NCBI RefSeq assembly: GCF_024707485.1
Contig: NZ_CP102602.1
Coordinates: 1,922,001 to 1,986,000, forward strand
Length of the DNA: 64,000 bases
Direction of reading: 5' to 3'
Source: Thermococcus thermotolerans
GTDB taxonomy: Archaea; Methanobacteriota_B; Thermococci; Thermococcales; Thermococcaceae
Below the pieces are notes generated by a model. That model was not told where the DNA came from. It ran no database searches and saw nothing but the letters and a program-made list of their open reading frames with translations. This document shows positions 55,543 to 64,000 of this stretch, in pieces (position 1 is the stretch's first letter; every line of letters begins with the position of its first letter). A program made the translations under genes and the position numbers.

Positions 55543-55821
55543 AACCTGCACCTCCAAGGAAAATTGCATTACAAGATATGCCACTGATCTATTTAACTTT
55601 TTCTATCGCTAAAAGTGAAACTTTGGGTAAAACTAAGTTATATCCTAACGAATCCTTGGCCATTGCACCAATGTGATGCCAATCAGTGGTTCTTAAACTC
55701 AGACCACTCTGGTTTATTTACCGCTGGCATAATAAGAGTTAATACCGAACGGATACACGCAAGGGTTTAAAACGCCTAACCCTTTTATACTCCGGAGACA
55801 AAAACTGAGAGGGTGATGATG
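55543..55821 (+). promoter_or_regulatory. Promoter region of nop5 and intergenic gap
   Basis: CCTTTTATACTCC at about 55780-55793 is a BRE/TATA element about 30 bases upstream of the nop5 start. The rest of the gap shows no gene; it separates the AT-rich accessory pair from the core RNP genes. Confidence 0.4.
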
Positions 55822-57093
55822 ATGAAAGCTTACATAGCGGAGAACGTCAGGGGCATTTACGCCTTTGACGAGAGCGGTAATCTCATTGATCAGAGGGTCT
55901 TCTCCGGAAGGCCGGAAGCGAGCCTTGACAGGCTTTTAAAGGGCGAGCCAAGCGACGAGCTGATTTCTTTCCTCGATGAGCTTAGGGAGAGGGGCTACGA
56001 CGAGTTCGTGGTGGAGGACTCAGAGCTGGGGAGAAAGCTCAAGGAGCTTGGCTACAACGCCACAGCGGAGTTCCCCAACATAGCAGGAGAGAAGCTCCGC
56101 TCCAGTCCGGAAGAGTTTTTGGGGGAGAAGTGGTTCGACGAGTACTTCAGCGTCGGCGTTGCACTGACCAGGCTCCGCATACAGGAGCAGAGCGGCGCGC
56201 GCGATAAGATGATAATCCAGGCCATCGAGTCACTCGACGACATCGACAAGGTTATCAACCTGCTCGTTTCCCGCCTGAGGGAGTGGTACAGCCTGCACTT
56301 CCCGGAGCTTGACGAGATACTGCCCAAGCACCAGCAGTACGTTGCCTTCGTCAAAGCAGTCGGCCCGAGGGAGAACGTGAGCGAGGAGAAGCTCAGGGGC
56401 CTTGGCCTTCCCGAGGGCAAGGTTGAAAAGATTCTGAAGGCCGCTGAAAAGTCCATGGGTGCTCCGCTCGGAAAGTTCGACGCGGACATTATCATGAAGC
56501 TCGCGAGCGAGATAAGCGACCTCTACAAGCTCAGGGAGCAGATAGAGGACTACCTTGAGATGGCAATGGACGAGGTTGCCCCGAACCTGAAAGCTCTTGT
56601 CGGTGCCAAGCTCGGCGCCAGGCTGCTCAGCCTCGCCGGTGGGCTCAAAGAGCTCGCCATGATGCCTGCATCGACAATACAGGTCCTCGGTGCCGAGAAG
56701 GCTCTCTTCAGGCACCTGAGGAGTGGTGCTAAACCTCCAAAGCACGGCGTCATCTTCCAGTATCCGGCAATAAACCGCTCACCGTGGTGGCAGAGGGGTA
56801 AGATAGCGAGAGCCTTGGCCGGAAAGCTCGCCATAGCGGCGCGTGTTGACTACTTCTCCGGCGAGTACATAGCTGAGGAGCTGAAGCAGGAGATAGAGCA
56901 GCGCATCCAGGAGATAAAGCAGAAGTATCCGAACCCGCCCAAGAGGAAGGCCAAGCCCGAGAAGAAGAAAAAGAAGAAGTTCAAGGGGAAAGAAAAGCGG
57001 GGCAAGGGCTTCGGCGGAAAGAAGAAGGAGAAGGCAGGAAAGGGTAAAAAGGGCGAGAAGGGCGGAAAGAAAAAGAAGAAGGGCAAGAGGTGA
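55822..57093 (+). CDS. nop5: C/D-box RNP protein Nop5 (Nop56/58 family)
   Basis: The 423-residue protein from the ATG at 55822 has the Nop domain: helical coiled coil (residues 130-270) and MASTIQVLGAEKALFRHLRSGAKPPKHG-type core (IQVLGAEKALFRHL), followed by a highly basic tail of Lys/Gly repeats (KKKKKFKGKEKRGKG). It bridges L7Ae, box C/D guide RNA and fibrillarin to methylate rRNA and tRNA. It starts six bases before the fibrillarin gene, forming an operon. The in-frame codons from 55813 give a run of several Met codons, so the exact start is uncertain by three codons. Confidence 0.93.
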   Translation: MKAYIAENVRGIYAFDESGNLIDQRVFSGRPEASLDRLLKGEPSDELISFLDELRERGYDEFVVEDSELGRKLKELGYNATAEFPNIAGEKLRSSPEEFLGEKWFDEYFSVGVALTRLRIQEQSGARDKMIIQAIESLDDIDKVINLLVSRLREWYSLHFPELDEILPKHQQYVAFVKAVGPRENVSEEKLRGLGLPEGKVEKILKAAEKSMGAPLGKFDADIIMKLASEISDLYKLREQIEDYLEMAMDEVAPNLKALVGAKLGARLLSLAGGLKELAMMPASTIQVLGAEKALFRHLRSGAKPPKHGVIFQYPAINRSPWWQRGKIARALAGKLAIAARVDYFSGEYIAEELKQEIEQRIQEIKQKYPNPPKRKAKPEKKKKKKFKGKEKRGKGFGGKKKEKAGKGKKGEKGGKKKKKGKR

Positions 57094-57098
57094 GGTAG

Positions 57099-57779
57099 AT
57101 GAGGATTAAGAAGGGCAAGTTCCCGGGCGTTTACGTCTTCGTTGATGAGGACGGTAGCGAGAAGATAGCCACTAAGAACCTCGTTCCGGGCCAGAAGGTC
57201 TACGGCGAGAGGCTGATCAAGTTTGAGGGTGAGGAATACAGGGTCTGGAACCCGAGGCGCTCAAAGCTCGCCGCGGCAATACTCAAAGGTCTCAAGAACT
57301 TCCCGATAAAGCCCGGCTCAAAGGTTCTCTACCTCGGAGTCGCGAGCGGAACGACCGCTTCCCACGTCAGCGACATCGTCGGCTGGGAGGGGAAGGTCTT
57401 CGGCGTCGAGTTCTCCCCGAGGGTTCTGAGGGAGCTCGTCCCGCTTGTTGACGAGCGCAGGAACATCGTGCCGATACTCGGCGATGCAACAAAGCCTGAA
57501 GGCTACCGCGCGCTTGTCCCTAAGGTTGACGTTATCTTCGAGGATGTGGCCCAACCGACTCAGGCGAAGATACTCATAGACAACGCCAAGGTTTACCTCA
57601 AGAGCGGCGGCTACGGCATGATAAGCGTCAAGAGCAGGAGCATCGACGTCACCAAGGAGCCGGAGCAGGTCTTCAAGGAGGTCGAGAAGGAGCTCGCAAG
57701 CTACTTTGAGGTCGTCGAACGCCTTAGCTTGGAGCCCTACGAGAAGGACCACGCGCTGTTCGTGGTTAAAAAGAAGTGA
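57099..57779 (+). CDS. flpA: Fibrillarin, RNA 2'-O-methyltransferase
   Basis: The 226-residue protein is the length of P. furiosus fibrillarin. SAM-binding signatures are [20 protein letters not shown] and VEFSPR, with the catalytic Lys-Asp-Lys-His frame visible in [10 protein letters not shown] and ISVKSRSID. It methylates the 2'-OH of target nucleotides guided by C/D RNAs, in a complex with Nop5 and L7Ae. GAGGTAG precedes the ATG, six bases after the nop5 stop. Confidence 0.94.
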   Translation: MRIKKGKFPGVYVFVDEDGSEKIATKNLVPGQKVYGERLIKFEGEEYRVWNPRRSKLAAAILKGLKNFPIKPGSKVLYLGVASGTTASHVSDIVGWEGKVFGVEFSPRVLRELVPLVDERRNIVPILGDATKPEGYRALVPKVDVIFEDVAQPTQAKILIDNAKVYLKSGGYGMISVKSRSIDVTKEPEQVFKEVEKELASYFEVVERLSLEPYEKDHALFVVKKK

Positions 57780-57797
57780 AAAAAGAACCTTTGTTTT

Positions 57798-58469
57798 TCA
57801 TTCCCTTTTTGTCGGCAGGTGCGGCACCATCCAACTTATAAAGCTGTCCACACTGCGCGTCTGGATATAGAGTGTCCCCGTTCCGTAGAACTCGGCAACT
57901 AGTCCCTCACCGCTGAAGAGAGTGCTCTTGAGCCCTCCGACCCGCTTTATGCTAAAGTCCAGCCCCTCGCTGAAGGCCACCATGTGCCCGGTGTCTATCA
58001 CGAAGCGCTCGTTGTGGAGCTCCTTCTTGTATATTGCCCCAAAGCTGGAGAGGAACACGAGCCCCCTTCCAGTCATCTTGAGGAGGAACAGACCCTCCCG
58101 TCCAAAGAAGGTCTTCGCACCGCCCCACTTGGTGTCGATACTTATCCCCTCCGAGCTGGCCAGGAAAGCACCGCTCTGGGCGTAGAGTGTCCCGTCCAGT
58201 TCAAAGACCTCGATGTCACCGGGATACGCGGGCGCCAGCCCAACGGTTCCGGGACCATCTTCAGCCCTAAAGGTGTTTATGAAGAAGCTCTCTCCACCGA
58301 GTACCGAACGCTTTAAGGCCCCAAAAACGCCCCCCTTTGCCCTGGTTTCGAGCTTTATCGTGGGGCTCATGTGGACCATGGCCCCGGACTCCGCCTGTAT
58401 GGCCTCACCCCTCTCAAGCTCCACCTCAAGCAGGGAGAAGCTCGGCCTGTGCCTTATCTCGTACTTCAT
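57798..58469 (-). CDS. AIM24/TIGR00266-family protein
   Basis: The 223-residue beta-rich protein is made of stacked strands with a central VFLSSFGAIYKKELHNERFVIDTGHMVAF segment split by glycine turns (GGESFFINTFRAEDGPGTVGLAP). These are signatures of the AIM24/TIGR00266 family, beta-prism proteins of unknown function in archaea, bacteria and mitochondria. Convergent with flpA and divergent from the HMG-CoA synthase gene. Confidence 0.82.
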   Translation of the reverse strand: MKYEIRHRPSFSLLEVELERGEAIQAESGAMVHMSPTIKLETRAKGGVFGALKRSVLGGESFFINTFRAEDGPGTVGLAPAYPGDIEVFELDGTLYAQSGAFLASSEGISIDTKWGGAKTFFGREGLFLLKMTGRGLVFLSSFGAIYKKELHNERFVIDTGHMVAFSEGLDFSIKRVGGLKSTLFSGEGLVAEFYGTGTLYIQTRSVDSFISWMVPHLPTKRE

Positions 58470-58621
58470 TCCGATTCACCCAGGTAAAGTGTTGCCGTCA
58501 CCCTTTATATACGTCGGTATAGCCAATCGTCGAAAAAACCTTTTACTTTCACCGAAAGACTTTTATAACGCGCCCCTCAACCTTAGCCGAAGTCACGTTC
58601 AGCTTTTGTGGGGGATGCACC

Positions 58622-59674
58622 ATGAAAAAGCTCCTGAAGCCAAGGCGCGAAGTCGGCATCGTCGGCTACGGTGCCTATGTTCCAATGTATAGAATCAAGG
58701 CCGAAGAGATAGGAAGGGTCTGGGGGGTTTCGAGTTTCCCAATACAGGAGAAGGCAGTCCCCGGCCTTGACGAGGACGCGCTCACGATAGGAATTGAGGC
58801 CGCGAGAAACGCCCTTAAGAGGGCAGGGATAGACCCGAAGCTTATCCGCGCCGTCTGGTTTGGAAGCGAGAGCAAGCCCTACGCCGTTAAGCCGACTGGC
58901 ACGGTCATTGCCGAGGCGATAGGCGCGACCCCGGACGTCAGCACGGCGGACTTTGAGTTCGCCTGTAAGGCCGGGACCGAGGCGCTTCAGACTGCAATAG
59001 GCTTCGTCGGCTCAGAGATGGCTGACTATGCCATGGCCATTGGAGCCGACACCGCTCAGGGAAGGCCCGGCGACCACCTTGAGTTCACAGCCGGAGCAGG
59101 TGGAGCGGCCTTCATAGTCGGGCCGAAGAGCTCCGATACCGTGGCATACTTCGAAGGTAGCTACTCCTACGTCACAGACACGCCCGACTTCTGGAGGCGC
59201 CAGCACGAGCACTACCCGAGGCACGGCAACAGGTTCACCGGTGAACCAGCATACTTCCACCACATAGTCAACGCGGCCAAAACCCTCATGGAAGAGCTCG
59301 ACCTCACAGTGGACGACTTCGACTACGCCGTCTTCCACCAGCCGAACGTCAAGTTCCCGCTCACCGTTGCCAAGATCCTCGGCATTCCGAAGGAGAAGGT
59401 TCTCCCCGGCCTGCTCACCGGAATCATCGGAAACACCTACAGCGGCGCCACCATGGTTGGTGTCTCTGCCGTTCTCGACATAGCCAAGCCCGGAGACAGG
59501 ATCCTGTGGGTCAGCTTCGGCTCGGGTGCCGGAAGCGACGCCTTCAGCATTGTCGTCCAGGACGCCATCGAGGAGAAACGCGAGCTGGCTCCGAAGACCA
59601 TGGACTACGTGAACAGGAAGAAGTACATCGACTACGCCCTCTACGCGAAGGCGAGGAGAAAGTTCATCATGTGA
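58622..59674 (+). CDS. Hydroxymethylglutaryl-CoA synthase
   Basis: Condenses acetyl-CoA and acetoacetyl-CoA in the mevalonate pathway to archaeal lipids. The 350-residue archaeal type has the catalytic Cys115 in [10 protein letters not shown], Glu83 in [13 protein letters not shown] (His) and [11 protein letters not shown]. It starts at the ATG following GTGGGGGATGCACC and has a TATA box at about 58560 (CTTTTATAACG). First gene of a three-gene operon with thiolase and a DUF35 protein, which form a channeling complex in archaea. Confidence 0.94.
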   Translation: MKKLLKPRREVGIVGYGAYVPMYRIKAEEIGRVWGVSSFPIQEKAVPGLDEDALTIGIEAARNALKRAGIDPKLIRAVWFGSESKPYAVKPTGTVIAEAIGATPDVSTADFEFACKAGTEALQTAIGFVGSEMADYAMAIGADTAQGRPGDHLEFTAGAGGAAFIVGPKSSDTVAYFEGSYSYVTDTPDFWRRQHEHYPRHGNRFTGEPAYFHHIVNAAKTLMEELDLTVDDFDYAVFHQPNVKFPLTVAKILGIPKEKVLPGLLTGIIGNTYSGATMVGVSAVLDIAKPGDRILWVSFGSGAGSDAFSIVVQDAIEEKRELAPKTMDYVNRKKYIDYALYAKARRKFIM

Positions 59675-59684
59675 GGTGGTTGAG

Positions 59685-60845
59685 ATGAGGAAGGCTGTCA
59701 TAATCGGTGCCGGTATGACCCCCGTTGGTGAGCACTGGAAGCTCGGGCTGAGGGATCTCGCGGTCGAGGCGCTCCTCAACGCTATGGATGATGCTGGAAT
59801 AGACAAGGTCGATTCACTCTATGTTGGAAACATGATTTCTGGCCCATTCGTTGAGCAGGAGAACCTCGGGGCCCTCATAGCGGACTGGGCCGGACTCGGG
59901 AACATCCCCGCCGTTAAAATCGAAGCAGCATGTGCCAGCGGCGGTGCCGCCGTCCAGGAGGGCGTTAAGGCTGTCCTCAGCGGACTGGAAGACGTGGTTG
60001 CGGTGGTTGGCGTCGAGAAGATGACCGACGCCTGGCCGAGCGACGCCACCAGATACCTCGCCTATGCGGCTGACGCCGAGTGGGAGCTCTTCCACGGGGC
60101 GAGTTTTGTTGCCTTAAACGCGCTCGTGATGCGCTACTACATGAAGACCTACGGCTATACCGAAGAGGATCTGGCGCTCTTCGCAGTTAACGCGCACTCC
60201 AACGGTGCCAAGAACCCCTACGCCATGTTCAAGCGCCCGATTAAGGTCGAGACCGTTCTCAAGAGCCCCTACGTTGCCGATCCGCTCAAGCTCTTCGACG
60301 CCTCGCCGGTCTGCGACGGATCCGCCGCGGTCATAATCACAACCCCCGAGAAGGCCAAAGAACTAGGCGTTTCTAAGGAGAAGTGGGTCGAAGTAGCCGG
60401 AATGGGGCGCGCCATAGACACCATAAGCCTCGCCAGCAGGGAGGATTTACTCACCCTCAAGGCGGCAAAGGTCGCCGCTGAGAGAGCATACAGGATGGCT
60501 GGCGTTACCGCCAAGGACATCGACTTCTTCGAGGTTCATGACGCCTTTACCGTCATGGCGGCACTCAGCCTCGAAGCCCTCGGTGTTGCCAAGAAGGGAG
60601 AGGGAGCAAAGCTTGCTAGGGAAGGACAGATAGCCATTGATGCCGACTATCCGATACAGACCATGGGAGGTCTCAAGGCTCGCGGTCATCCGGTTGGAGC
60701 GACCGGCGTTTACCAGACGGTTGAGGCGGTGCTCCAGCTCCGCGGCGAGGCGCCGAGCCAGGTGCCCGATGCGGAAATCGGCCTGACCCAAAACATAGGT
60801 GGAACCGGTTCGAACATAACGGTCAATGTCTTTAGGAGGGTCTGA
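59685..60845 (+). CDS. Acetyl-CoA C-acetyltransferase (thiolase)
   Basis: The 386-residue enzyme starts at the ATG at 59685 (GAGGTGGTTGAG upstream). It has the nucleophile Cys in AACASGGAAVQ, the His-containing HDAF and GHPVGATG motifs with the second His/Cys pair, and GGLKARGHP. It forms acetoacetyl-CoA for HMG-CoA synthase; in archaea the pair is bridged by the DUF35 protein, encoded next. Confidence 0.93.
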   Translation: MRKAVIIGAGMTPVGEHWKLGLRDLAVEALLNAMDDAGIDKVDSLYVGNMISGPFVEQENLGALIADWAGLGNIPAVKIEAACASGGAAVQEGVKAVLSGLEDVVAVVGVEKMTDAWPSDATRYLAYAADAEWELFHGASFVALNALVMRYYMKTYGYTEEDLALFAVNAHSNGAKNPYAMFKRPIKVETVLKSPYVADPLKLFDASPVCDGSAAVIITTPEKAKELGVSKEKWVEVAGMGRAIDTISLASREDLLTLKAAKVAAERAYRMAGVTAKDIDFFEVHDAFTVMAALSLEALGVAKKGEGAKLAREGQIAIDADYPIQTMGGLKARGHPVGATGVYQTVEAVLQLRGEAPSQVPDAEIGLTQNIGGTGSNITVNVFRRV

Positions 60846-60846
60846 A

Positions 60847-61251
60847 ATGGCGCGCCCGATGCAGGTTTCCCGCTATTGGAGGCACTTCCGTGAGAAGTAC
60901 AGGCTCATAGGCGGAAAGTGCGAGAACGATCACGTCCACTTTCCGAAGAGGTCGATTTGTCCTGTCTGCGGCTCAAGAAACGTCGAGGAAATCGAGCTGA
61001 GCGGAAAGGGCAAGGTCATCAGCTGGACGATAGTAAGAAACCCGCCGAGCGGCTTCGAGTACTACAAGCCCTTCCCGCTGGCACTGATAGAGCTTGAGGA
61101 GGGGCCGGTAGTACTCGCCCAGCTGACCGACGTTGACCCCGAGGAGATAGACTTCGGAATGGAGGTCGAGGTCGTCACCAAGAAGATAAGGGAGTTCGAG
61201 GAGGACGGAATAATCCTCTACGGCTACAAGTTCAGGCCGCCTGTGAAGTGA
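60847..61251 (+). CDS. DUF35 OB-fold, zinc-ribbon acyl-CoA scaffold protein
   Basis: The 134-residue protein from the ATG at 60847 (TAGGAGGGTCTGAA upstream) has a rubredoxin-like zinc ribbon (KCENDHVHF, then CPVCGSRN) and an OB fold (GKGKVISWTIVRN). In archaea it sits between thiolase and HMG-CoA synthase and carries the shared CoA channel that pulls the unfavourable thiolase reaction. The thiolase stop is at 60845, so the two genes abut (one base between). Confidence 0.9.
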   Translation: MARPMQVSRYWRHFREKYRLIGGKCENDHVHFPKRSICPVCGSRNVEEIELSGKGKVISWTIVRNPPSGFEYYKPFPLALIELEEGPVVLAQLTDVDPEEIDFGMEVEVVTKKIREFEEDGIILYGYKFRPPVK

Positions 61252-61270
61252 AGGCTTTTTCTGTCTCCCT

Positions 61271-61564
61271 TTATACCTTCTCAACCCTCAGTCTGTCCCC
61301 GTTCTCGAACTCCATCTCCAGCCTTCCGCGCTCGGCGGTGACCTTCACCCCATCGACGACGGCCTCTATCTTCCCGTTCTTGGGATCGACGCCGAGCATC
61401 TCTGCCATCTCGTCGATGCTCTTCAGGGAGCCGTTCATGGTGGTCTCAATCCGCTCCTCCTCGCTCTCTATAACGACCCTCAACCTGCCTTTGCCTTCGC
61501 GTATGAAACTTTCTTCCTTCAATTTCCTCACCTTCTCGGGCTCGGGCGGTTTTATGCAGGACAT
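61271..61564 (-). CDS. Uncharacterised 97-residue archaeal protein
   Basis: From the ATG at 61564 (TAGGTGGTTTG upstream) the protein reads MSCIKPPEPEKVRKLKEE and then an alternating strand-helix-strand pattern (GRLRVVIESEEE, SIDEMAEMLGVDP, KIEAVVDGVKV). No known function is recognised. It lies eight bases after the GNAT gene stop and is probably cotranscribed. Confidence 0.6.
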   Translation of the reverse strand: MSCIKPPEPEKVRKLKEESFIREGKGRLRVVIESEEERIETTMNGSLKSIDEMAEMLGVDPKNGKIEAVVDGVKVTAERGRLEMEFENGDRLRVEKV

Positions 61565-61572
61565 CAAACCAC

Positions 61573-62079
61573 CTACTTCCCTTTTTCTCGGGGTGCATCA
61601 TCCTTCCGAAGGTCTTTGACCATACGCACCCATATCCCGCTCTGGCCGACGCGTTTGAACCCGTAATCCTCGTAGAACCTGATGGCCTTCTCGTTCTTCT
61701 CCCCGACCCATAGCTCTATTCTGTCGTTGTGCTCCGCCAGGTACTCCAGGCACTTTTCCATGAGCCTGTGGCCTATTCCGTGCCCTTGGAACCGTTTGTC
61801 AACCACGAACTCGTGAATTGCCCCAACTGTTCTTCCCTCGTATTTGCTGTACCAGTCGTTGTCGCAGACTATAAAGCCCGCTATTTCGTCACCAACCTTT
61901 GCGACGAAAAAGCCGGCCTTTGCCTTGTCCCAGCACCACCTGAGGTAGCGCTTCGCGTAGCTCTCCCCTTCACCGCCGTACTCGCGCATGCCCTCGTATC
62001 CTCTCATGTATATCTCAATGAGCCTCTCCAGCGTTTCCTGATCGAGCCTTTGGAGCCTCTCTATCCTCACCCCGCTCAT
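61573..62079 (-). CDS. GNAT-family N-acetyltransferase
   Basis: The protein has 168 residues from the ATG at 62079; longer frames extend into the upstream gene's region. The acetyl-CoA loop VDKRFQGHGIGHRLM (R/Q-x-x-G-x-G/A) and FYEDYGFKRVG at the C terminus are typical. Substrate unknown; RimI-like protein acetylation is possible. The TATA box GGCTTTTTAAACC near 62100 suggests a leaderless message. Confidence 0.85.
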   Translation of the reverse strand: MSGVRIERLQRLDQETLERLIEIYMRGYEGMREYGGEGESYAKRYLRWCWDKAKAGFFVAKVGDEIAGFIVCDNDWYSKYEGRTVGAIHEFVVDKRFQGHGIGHRLMEKCLEYLAEHNDRIELWVGEKNEKAIRFYEDYGFKRVGQSGIWVRMVKDLRKDDAPREKGK

Positions 62080-62149
62080 CAATATAAGCTCATCGAGGGG
62101 TTTAAAAAGCCTGACTTCGAGCCTTAAGTGGAGCAAGAAGGTGGTTGAG

Positions 62150-62692
62150 ATGGGGAAAGCCAAGCCCAGATACTGCGAGATATGTGGGGCTCCAATAAGG
62201 GGACAGGGCCACAAGATAAGGCTTGAGGGGGCGGAGGTTCTCGTTTGCAACCGCTGTTATGAGAAATACGGCGGAAAGAAGCCCGGAACATTCAGCATAA
62301 TGCCCACCGGAAGGCAGCCCGTCAGGAGAACCTACTCCAGGCCGGCCCCAAGGCCGAGGCCGTCCAAACCGAGAACCGAGAGGCCGCTCTACACGGAGGA
62401 GATCGTGGAGGACTACGCAGAGAGGGTTTACAGGGCGATACAGCGCTCGGGGAAGAGCTACGAGGAGCTGTCCCACGAGATAGGCCTTTCGATGAACGAT
62501 TTGAGGGCAATAGCCCACGGCTACCGTGAGCCGACGATAAAAGAAGCCCGGAAACTGGAGAAGTACTTCAAGATAACCCTCATTGAGACCGAAGGTGGGG
62601 AGCTCCTTGAGAAAAAGACCATCCCGAGGGACTACGAGCCGACGCTCGGGGATATAGCCAACATCAGGATACGAAAGCGGAAGAAGAAGTGA
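62150..62692 (+). CDS. Multiprotein bridging factor 1-type HTH protein with zinc ribbon
   Basis: The 180-residue protein from the ATG at 62150 (AAGGTGGTTGAG upstream) has an N-terminal zinc ribbon (CEICGAPI, then CNRCYEKYGG), a Pro/Arg linker and a C-terminal Cro-like HTH (SYEELSHEIGLSMNDLRAIAHGYREPT). This is the archaeal MBF1 (TIGR00270) family, linking TBP or ribosomes to regulators. Confidence 0.9.
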   Translation: MGKAKPRYCEICGAPIRGQGHKIRLEGAEVLVCNRCYEKYGGKKPGTFSIMPTGRQPVRRTYSRPAPRPRPSKPRTERPLYTEEIVEDYAERVYRAIQRSGKSYEELSHEIGLSMNDLRAIAHGYREPTIKEARKLEKYFKITLIETEGGELLEKKTIPRDYEPTLGDIANIRIRKRKKK

Positions 62693-62693
62693 G

Positions 62694-63107
62694 TTAAAAC
62701 TCCTCCAGCTCCTCCTCTTCCTCTCTCTTCTTCCTGAGCTCCTCCGCCTTGGTTCTCTTTGGGGGGTGGAAACCCTTGAGCTTCTCAAAGGTGCTCCAGA
62801 GGCGTATCAGCTCCTCCCAGACCTCCGTGTCGGGCGGGATTACGAGAACATGTGCCGGCGGATGGATGTCCATGAGCCTGCCGATGGCCTTCGCCGGCGG
62901 AAGGTCTATCTGGGCAATCACGTGTGCCCGGAAGCGCCTCCTCGGCTTCTCACCGCTTATCTTCTCAAAGGCCCAGTCAGAGAGGGCGGGAGGAATGATC
63001 CTCGGGTCGCCGCGTATCTGCATACCGCCGTAGCGGACGAGGTCGGCCAATGCTATGCTGGCCTTCTGAAAGTTGTCGGTCCTTACTAACACAATCGTGT
63101 TTCTCAT
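62694..63107 (-). CDS. DUF356-like conserved archaeal protein
   Basis: From the ATG at 63107 (CACGGTGATAGC upstream) a 137-residue protein: TIVLVRTDNFQKASIALADL, GGMQIRGDPRIIPPALSDW and HPPAHVLVIPPD match the archaeal DUF356 pattern as I recall it; the C terminus is a highly charged tail. Function unknown. It is divergent from tbp; its TATA (GCTTAAAAGG near 63140) lies close to the start. Convergent with MBF1, stops one base apart. Confidence 0.7.
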   Translation of the reverse strand: MRNTIVLVRTDNFQKASIALADLVRYGGMQIRGDPRIIPPALSDWAFEKISGEKPRRRFRAHVIAQIDLPPAKAIGRLMDIHPPAHVLVIPPDTEVWEELIRLWSTFEKLKGFHPPKRTKAEELRKKREEEEELEEF

Positions 63108-63204
63108 GCTATCACCGTGCTCTCCTTGTGCCGGCACCTTTTAAGCCTTCTCACCGAGGTTTCATCGACTCAAAGACCTAAAGCTTTAAAAACTCAACAT
63201 GCCT

Positions 63205-63228
63205 CATTTATAAAGGGTTTTTAAACCC
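63205..63228 (+). promoter_or_regulatory. tbp promoter with adjoining hairpin
   Basis: CATTTATAAAG is the TATA box; it is immediately followed by GGGTTT-TT-AAACCC (63215-63228), a perfect 6-base inverted repeat overlapping the region from the TATA box to the start of transcription near 63235. Confidence 0.5.
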
Positions 63229-63248
63229 ACCATCCGGAGGTGTAAGCC

Positions 63249-63821
63249 TTGGTAGACATGAGCAATGTAAAGCTCAGAATCGAGAACATCGTCGCTTCTG
63301 TGGATCTCTTTACGCAGCTGAACCTTGAAAAGGTCATAGAGATATGTCCCAACTCCAAGTATAACCCCGAGGAGTTCCCGGGGATAATATGCCGCTTCGA
63401 GGAACCAAAGGTGGCGCTCCTTATATTCAGCTCCGGCAAGCTCGTCGTTACCGGCGCCAAGAGCGTCGAGGACATAGAGCGCGCCGTCAACAAGCTCATC
63501 CAGATGCTCAAGAAGATAGGCGCCAAGTTCCAGCGTGCGCCCCAGATAGACATCCAGAACATGGTCTTCAGCGGCGACATAGGCATGGAGTTCAACCTCG
63601 ATGCGGTAGCATTGAGCCTTCCCAACTGTGAGTACGAGCCGGAGCAGTTCCCCGGCGTTATCTACCGCGTCAAGGAGCCGAGGGCGGTTATACTGCTCTT
63701 CTCGTCCGGAAAGATAGTCTGCTCTGGAGCCAAGAGCGAGCACGATGCCTGGGAGGCCGTCAGAAAGCTCCTCCGTGAGCTGGAGAAGTACGGCCTTATC
63801 GAGGAAGAGGAGGAGTGGTGA
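63249..63821 (+). CDS. tbp: TATA-box-binding protein
   Basis: The 190-residue TBP has the two saddle repeats ([18 protein letters not shown], then [21 protein letters not shown]) with [13 protein letters not shown] and [13 protein letters not shown], and an acidic C-terminal tail (EEEEEW). It recruits TFB and RNA polymerase to TATA boxes. The start is TTG at 63249 with GGAGGTG upstream, giving the MVDMS N terminus known from T. celer TBP. Confidence 0.95.
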   Translation: MVDMSNVKLRIENIVASVDLFTQLNLEKVIEICPNSKYNPEEFPGIICRFEEPKVALLIFSSGKLVVTGAKSVEDIERAVNKLIQMLKKIGAKFQRAPQIDIQNMVFSGDIGMEFNLDAVALSLPNCEYEPEQFPGVIYRVKEPRAVILLFSSGKIVCSGAKSEHDAWEAVRKLLRELEKYGLIEEEEEW

Positions 63822-63828
63822 AACCCTC

Positions 63829-64000
63829 TTGTCCTTCAGAGTCTTTTACTCCCCCATTTTCAGGGGGCACAGGCCGGAGGGCTATCATCCTGAGAATCCG
63901 ACCAGACTGGACTACGCGATAAGGGGCCTTTCCGAAAAGGGGCTGTGGAATGACGAACTGATTCTGGAACCTGAACCTGTATCGCCCGCCGATGTCCTTC
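63829..64000 (+). CDS. Histone-deacetylase-superfamily protein, N-terminal part (3' end outside window)
   Basis: The frame opens at TTG 63829 (GGAGTGGTGAAAC upstream) and runs off the window. FYSPIFRGHRPEGYHPENPTR matches the N-terminal YH...HPE.P.R signature of acetoin-utilization/HDAC-type deacetylases, zinc amidohydrolases acting on acetylated lysine or polyamines. About 57 residues are visible. It follows tbp closely, possibly cotranscribed. Confidence 0.75.
   Translation, partial: MSFRVFYSPIFRGHRPEGYHPENPTRLDYAIRGLSEKGLWNDELILEPEPVSPADVL

Overview
The window is a 64 kb piece of a hyperthermophilic archaeal chromosome, almost certainly Thermococcus (Thermococcales). It carries TATA-binding protein, Nop5/fibrillarin, a thiolase/HMG-CoA synthase/DUF35 set, a tungsten aldehyde:ferredoxin oxidoreductase with its radical-SAM partner, branched-polyamine synthase BpsA, a Tk-SP-like subtilisin and ribose-1,5-bisphosphate isomerase. 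BRE/TATA promoters, GGTGAT/GGAGGT ribosome sites and frequent GTG/TTG starts fit this group. No virus, CRISPR array, rRNA operon or complete transposon is seen.

Layout. 1-10.6 kb: end of a nicotinate phosphoribosyltransferase, ferredoxin, a MIP18 protein, a PP-loop ATPase, bpsA, a secreted toroid-repeat protein, subtilisin, aor and its maturase. 10.6-13.7 kb: tRNA-Phe and tRNA-Gly, queC behind a VapBC pair, pyrD and the SRP RNA. 13.7-17.1 kb: a four-gene L-proline dehydrogenase complex. 17.1-20.8 kb: two more PIN toxin-antitoxin pairs around UMP kinase, then an AT-rich pentapeptide-repeat potassium channel gene. 20.8-29.6 kb: NADH oxidase/CoA-disulfide reductase, a membrane-EEP fusion, KptA, a KaiC-like ATPase with a P-loop-less partner, a secernin-like peptidase and a large exported caspase-fold-like protein with its active-site halves in unusual order. 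29.7-36.5 kb: a GH1 glycosidase facing a five-gene operon (galK, GH57 alpha-galactosidase, MFS transporter, PIG-L deacetylase, GH4 glycosidase). 36.5-41.2 kb: a second proline dehydrogenase (alpha/beta) with a Na+/proline symporter and a 59-residue membrane protein missed by ordinary ORF length cutoffs. 41.3-48.8 kb: a PIN pair between direct repeats, a DRG GTPase, an Lrp regulator, PfpI, a PspC-type envelope cluster, a CitG-like protein, a family-4 encapsulin-like protein, a possible IS605-type end and SnatA/MarC. 48.8-55.5 kb: OsmC, an SPL-like radical SAM protein, a catalytically degenerate glutamine amidotransferase, an aminotransferase, R15P isomerase, and an AT-rich pair of exported proteins, one broken at a run of nine G. 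55.8-64 kb: Nop5/fibrillarin, AIM24-like, mevalonate-pathway genes, MBF1, a DUF356-like protein, TBP, and the start of a histone-deacetylase-superfamily gene.

How the genes work together. Two complete proline-oxidation systems and a proline importer point to amino-acid catabolism feeding electrons to low-potential carriers, alongside ferredoxin and AOR. The galK operon and the GH1 enzyme look like a route for taking up and cutting a galactose-containing, possibly N-acetylated, saccharide. Core translation and transcription genes are interspersed with accessory islets (toxin-antitoxin pairs and AT-rich exported or membrane proteins) that look horizontally acquired. Functions come from recognised motifs and remembered family features; no database search was run.
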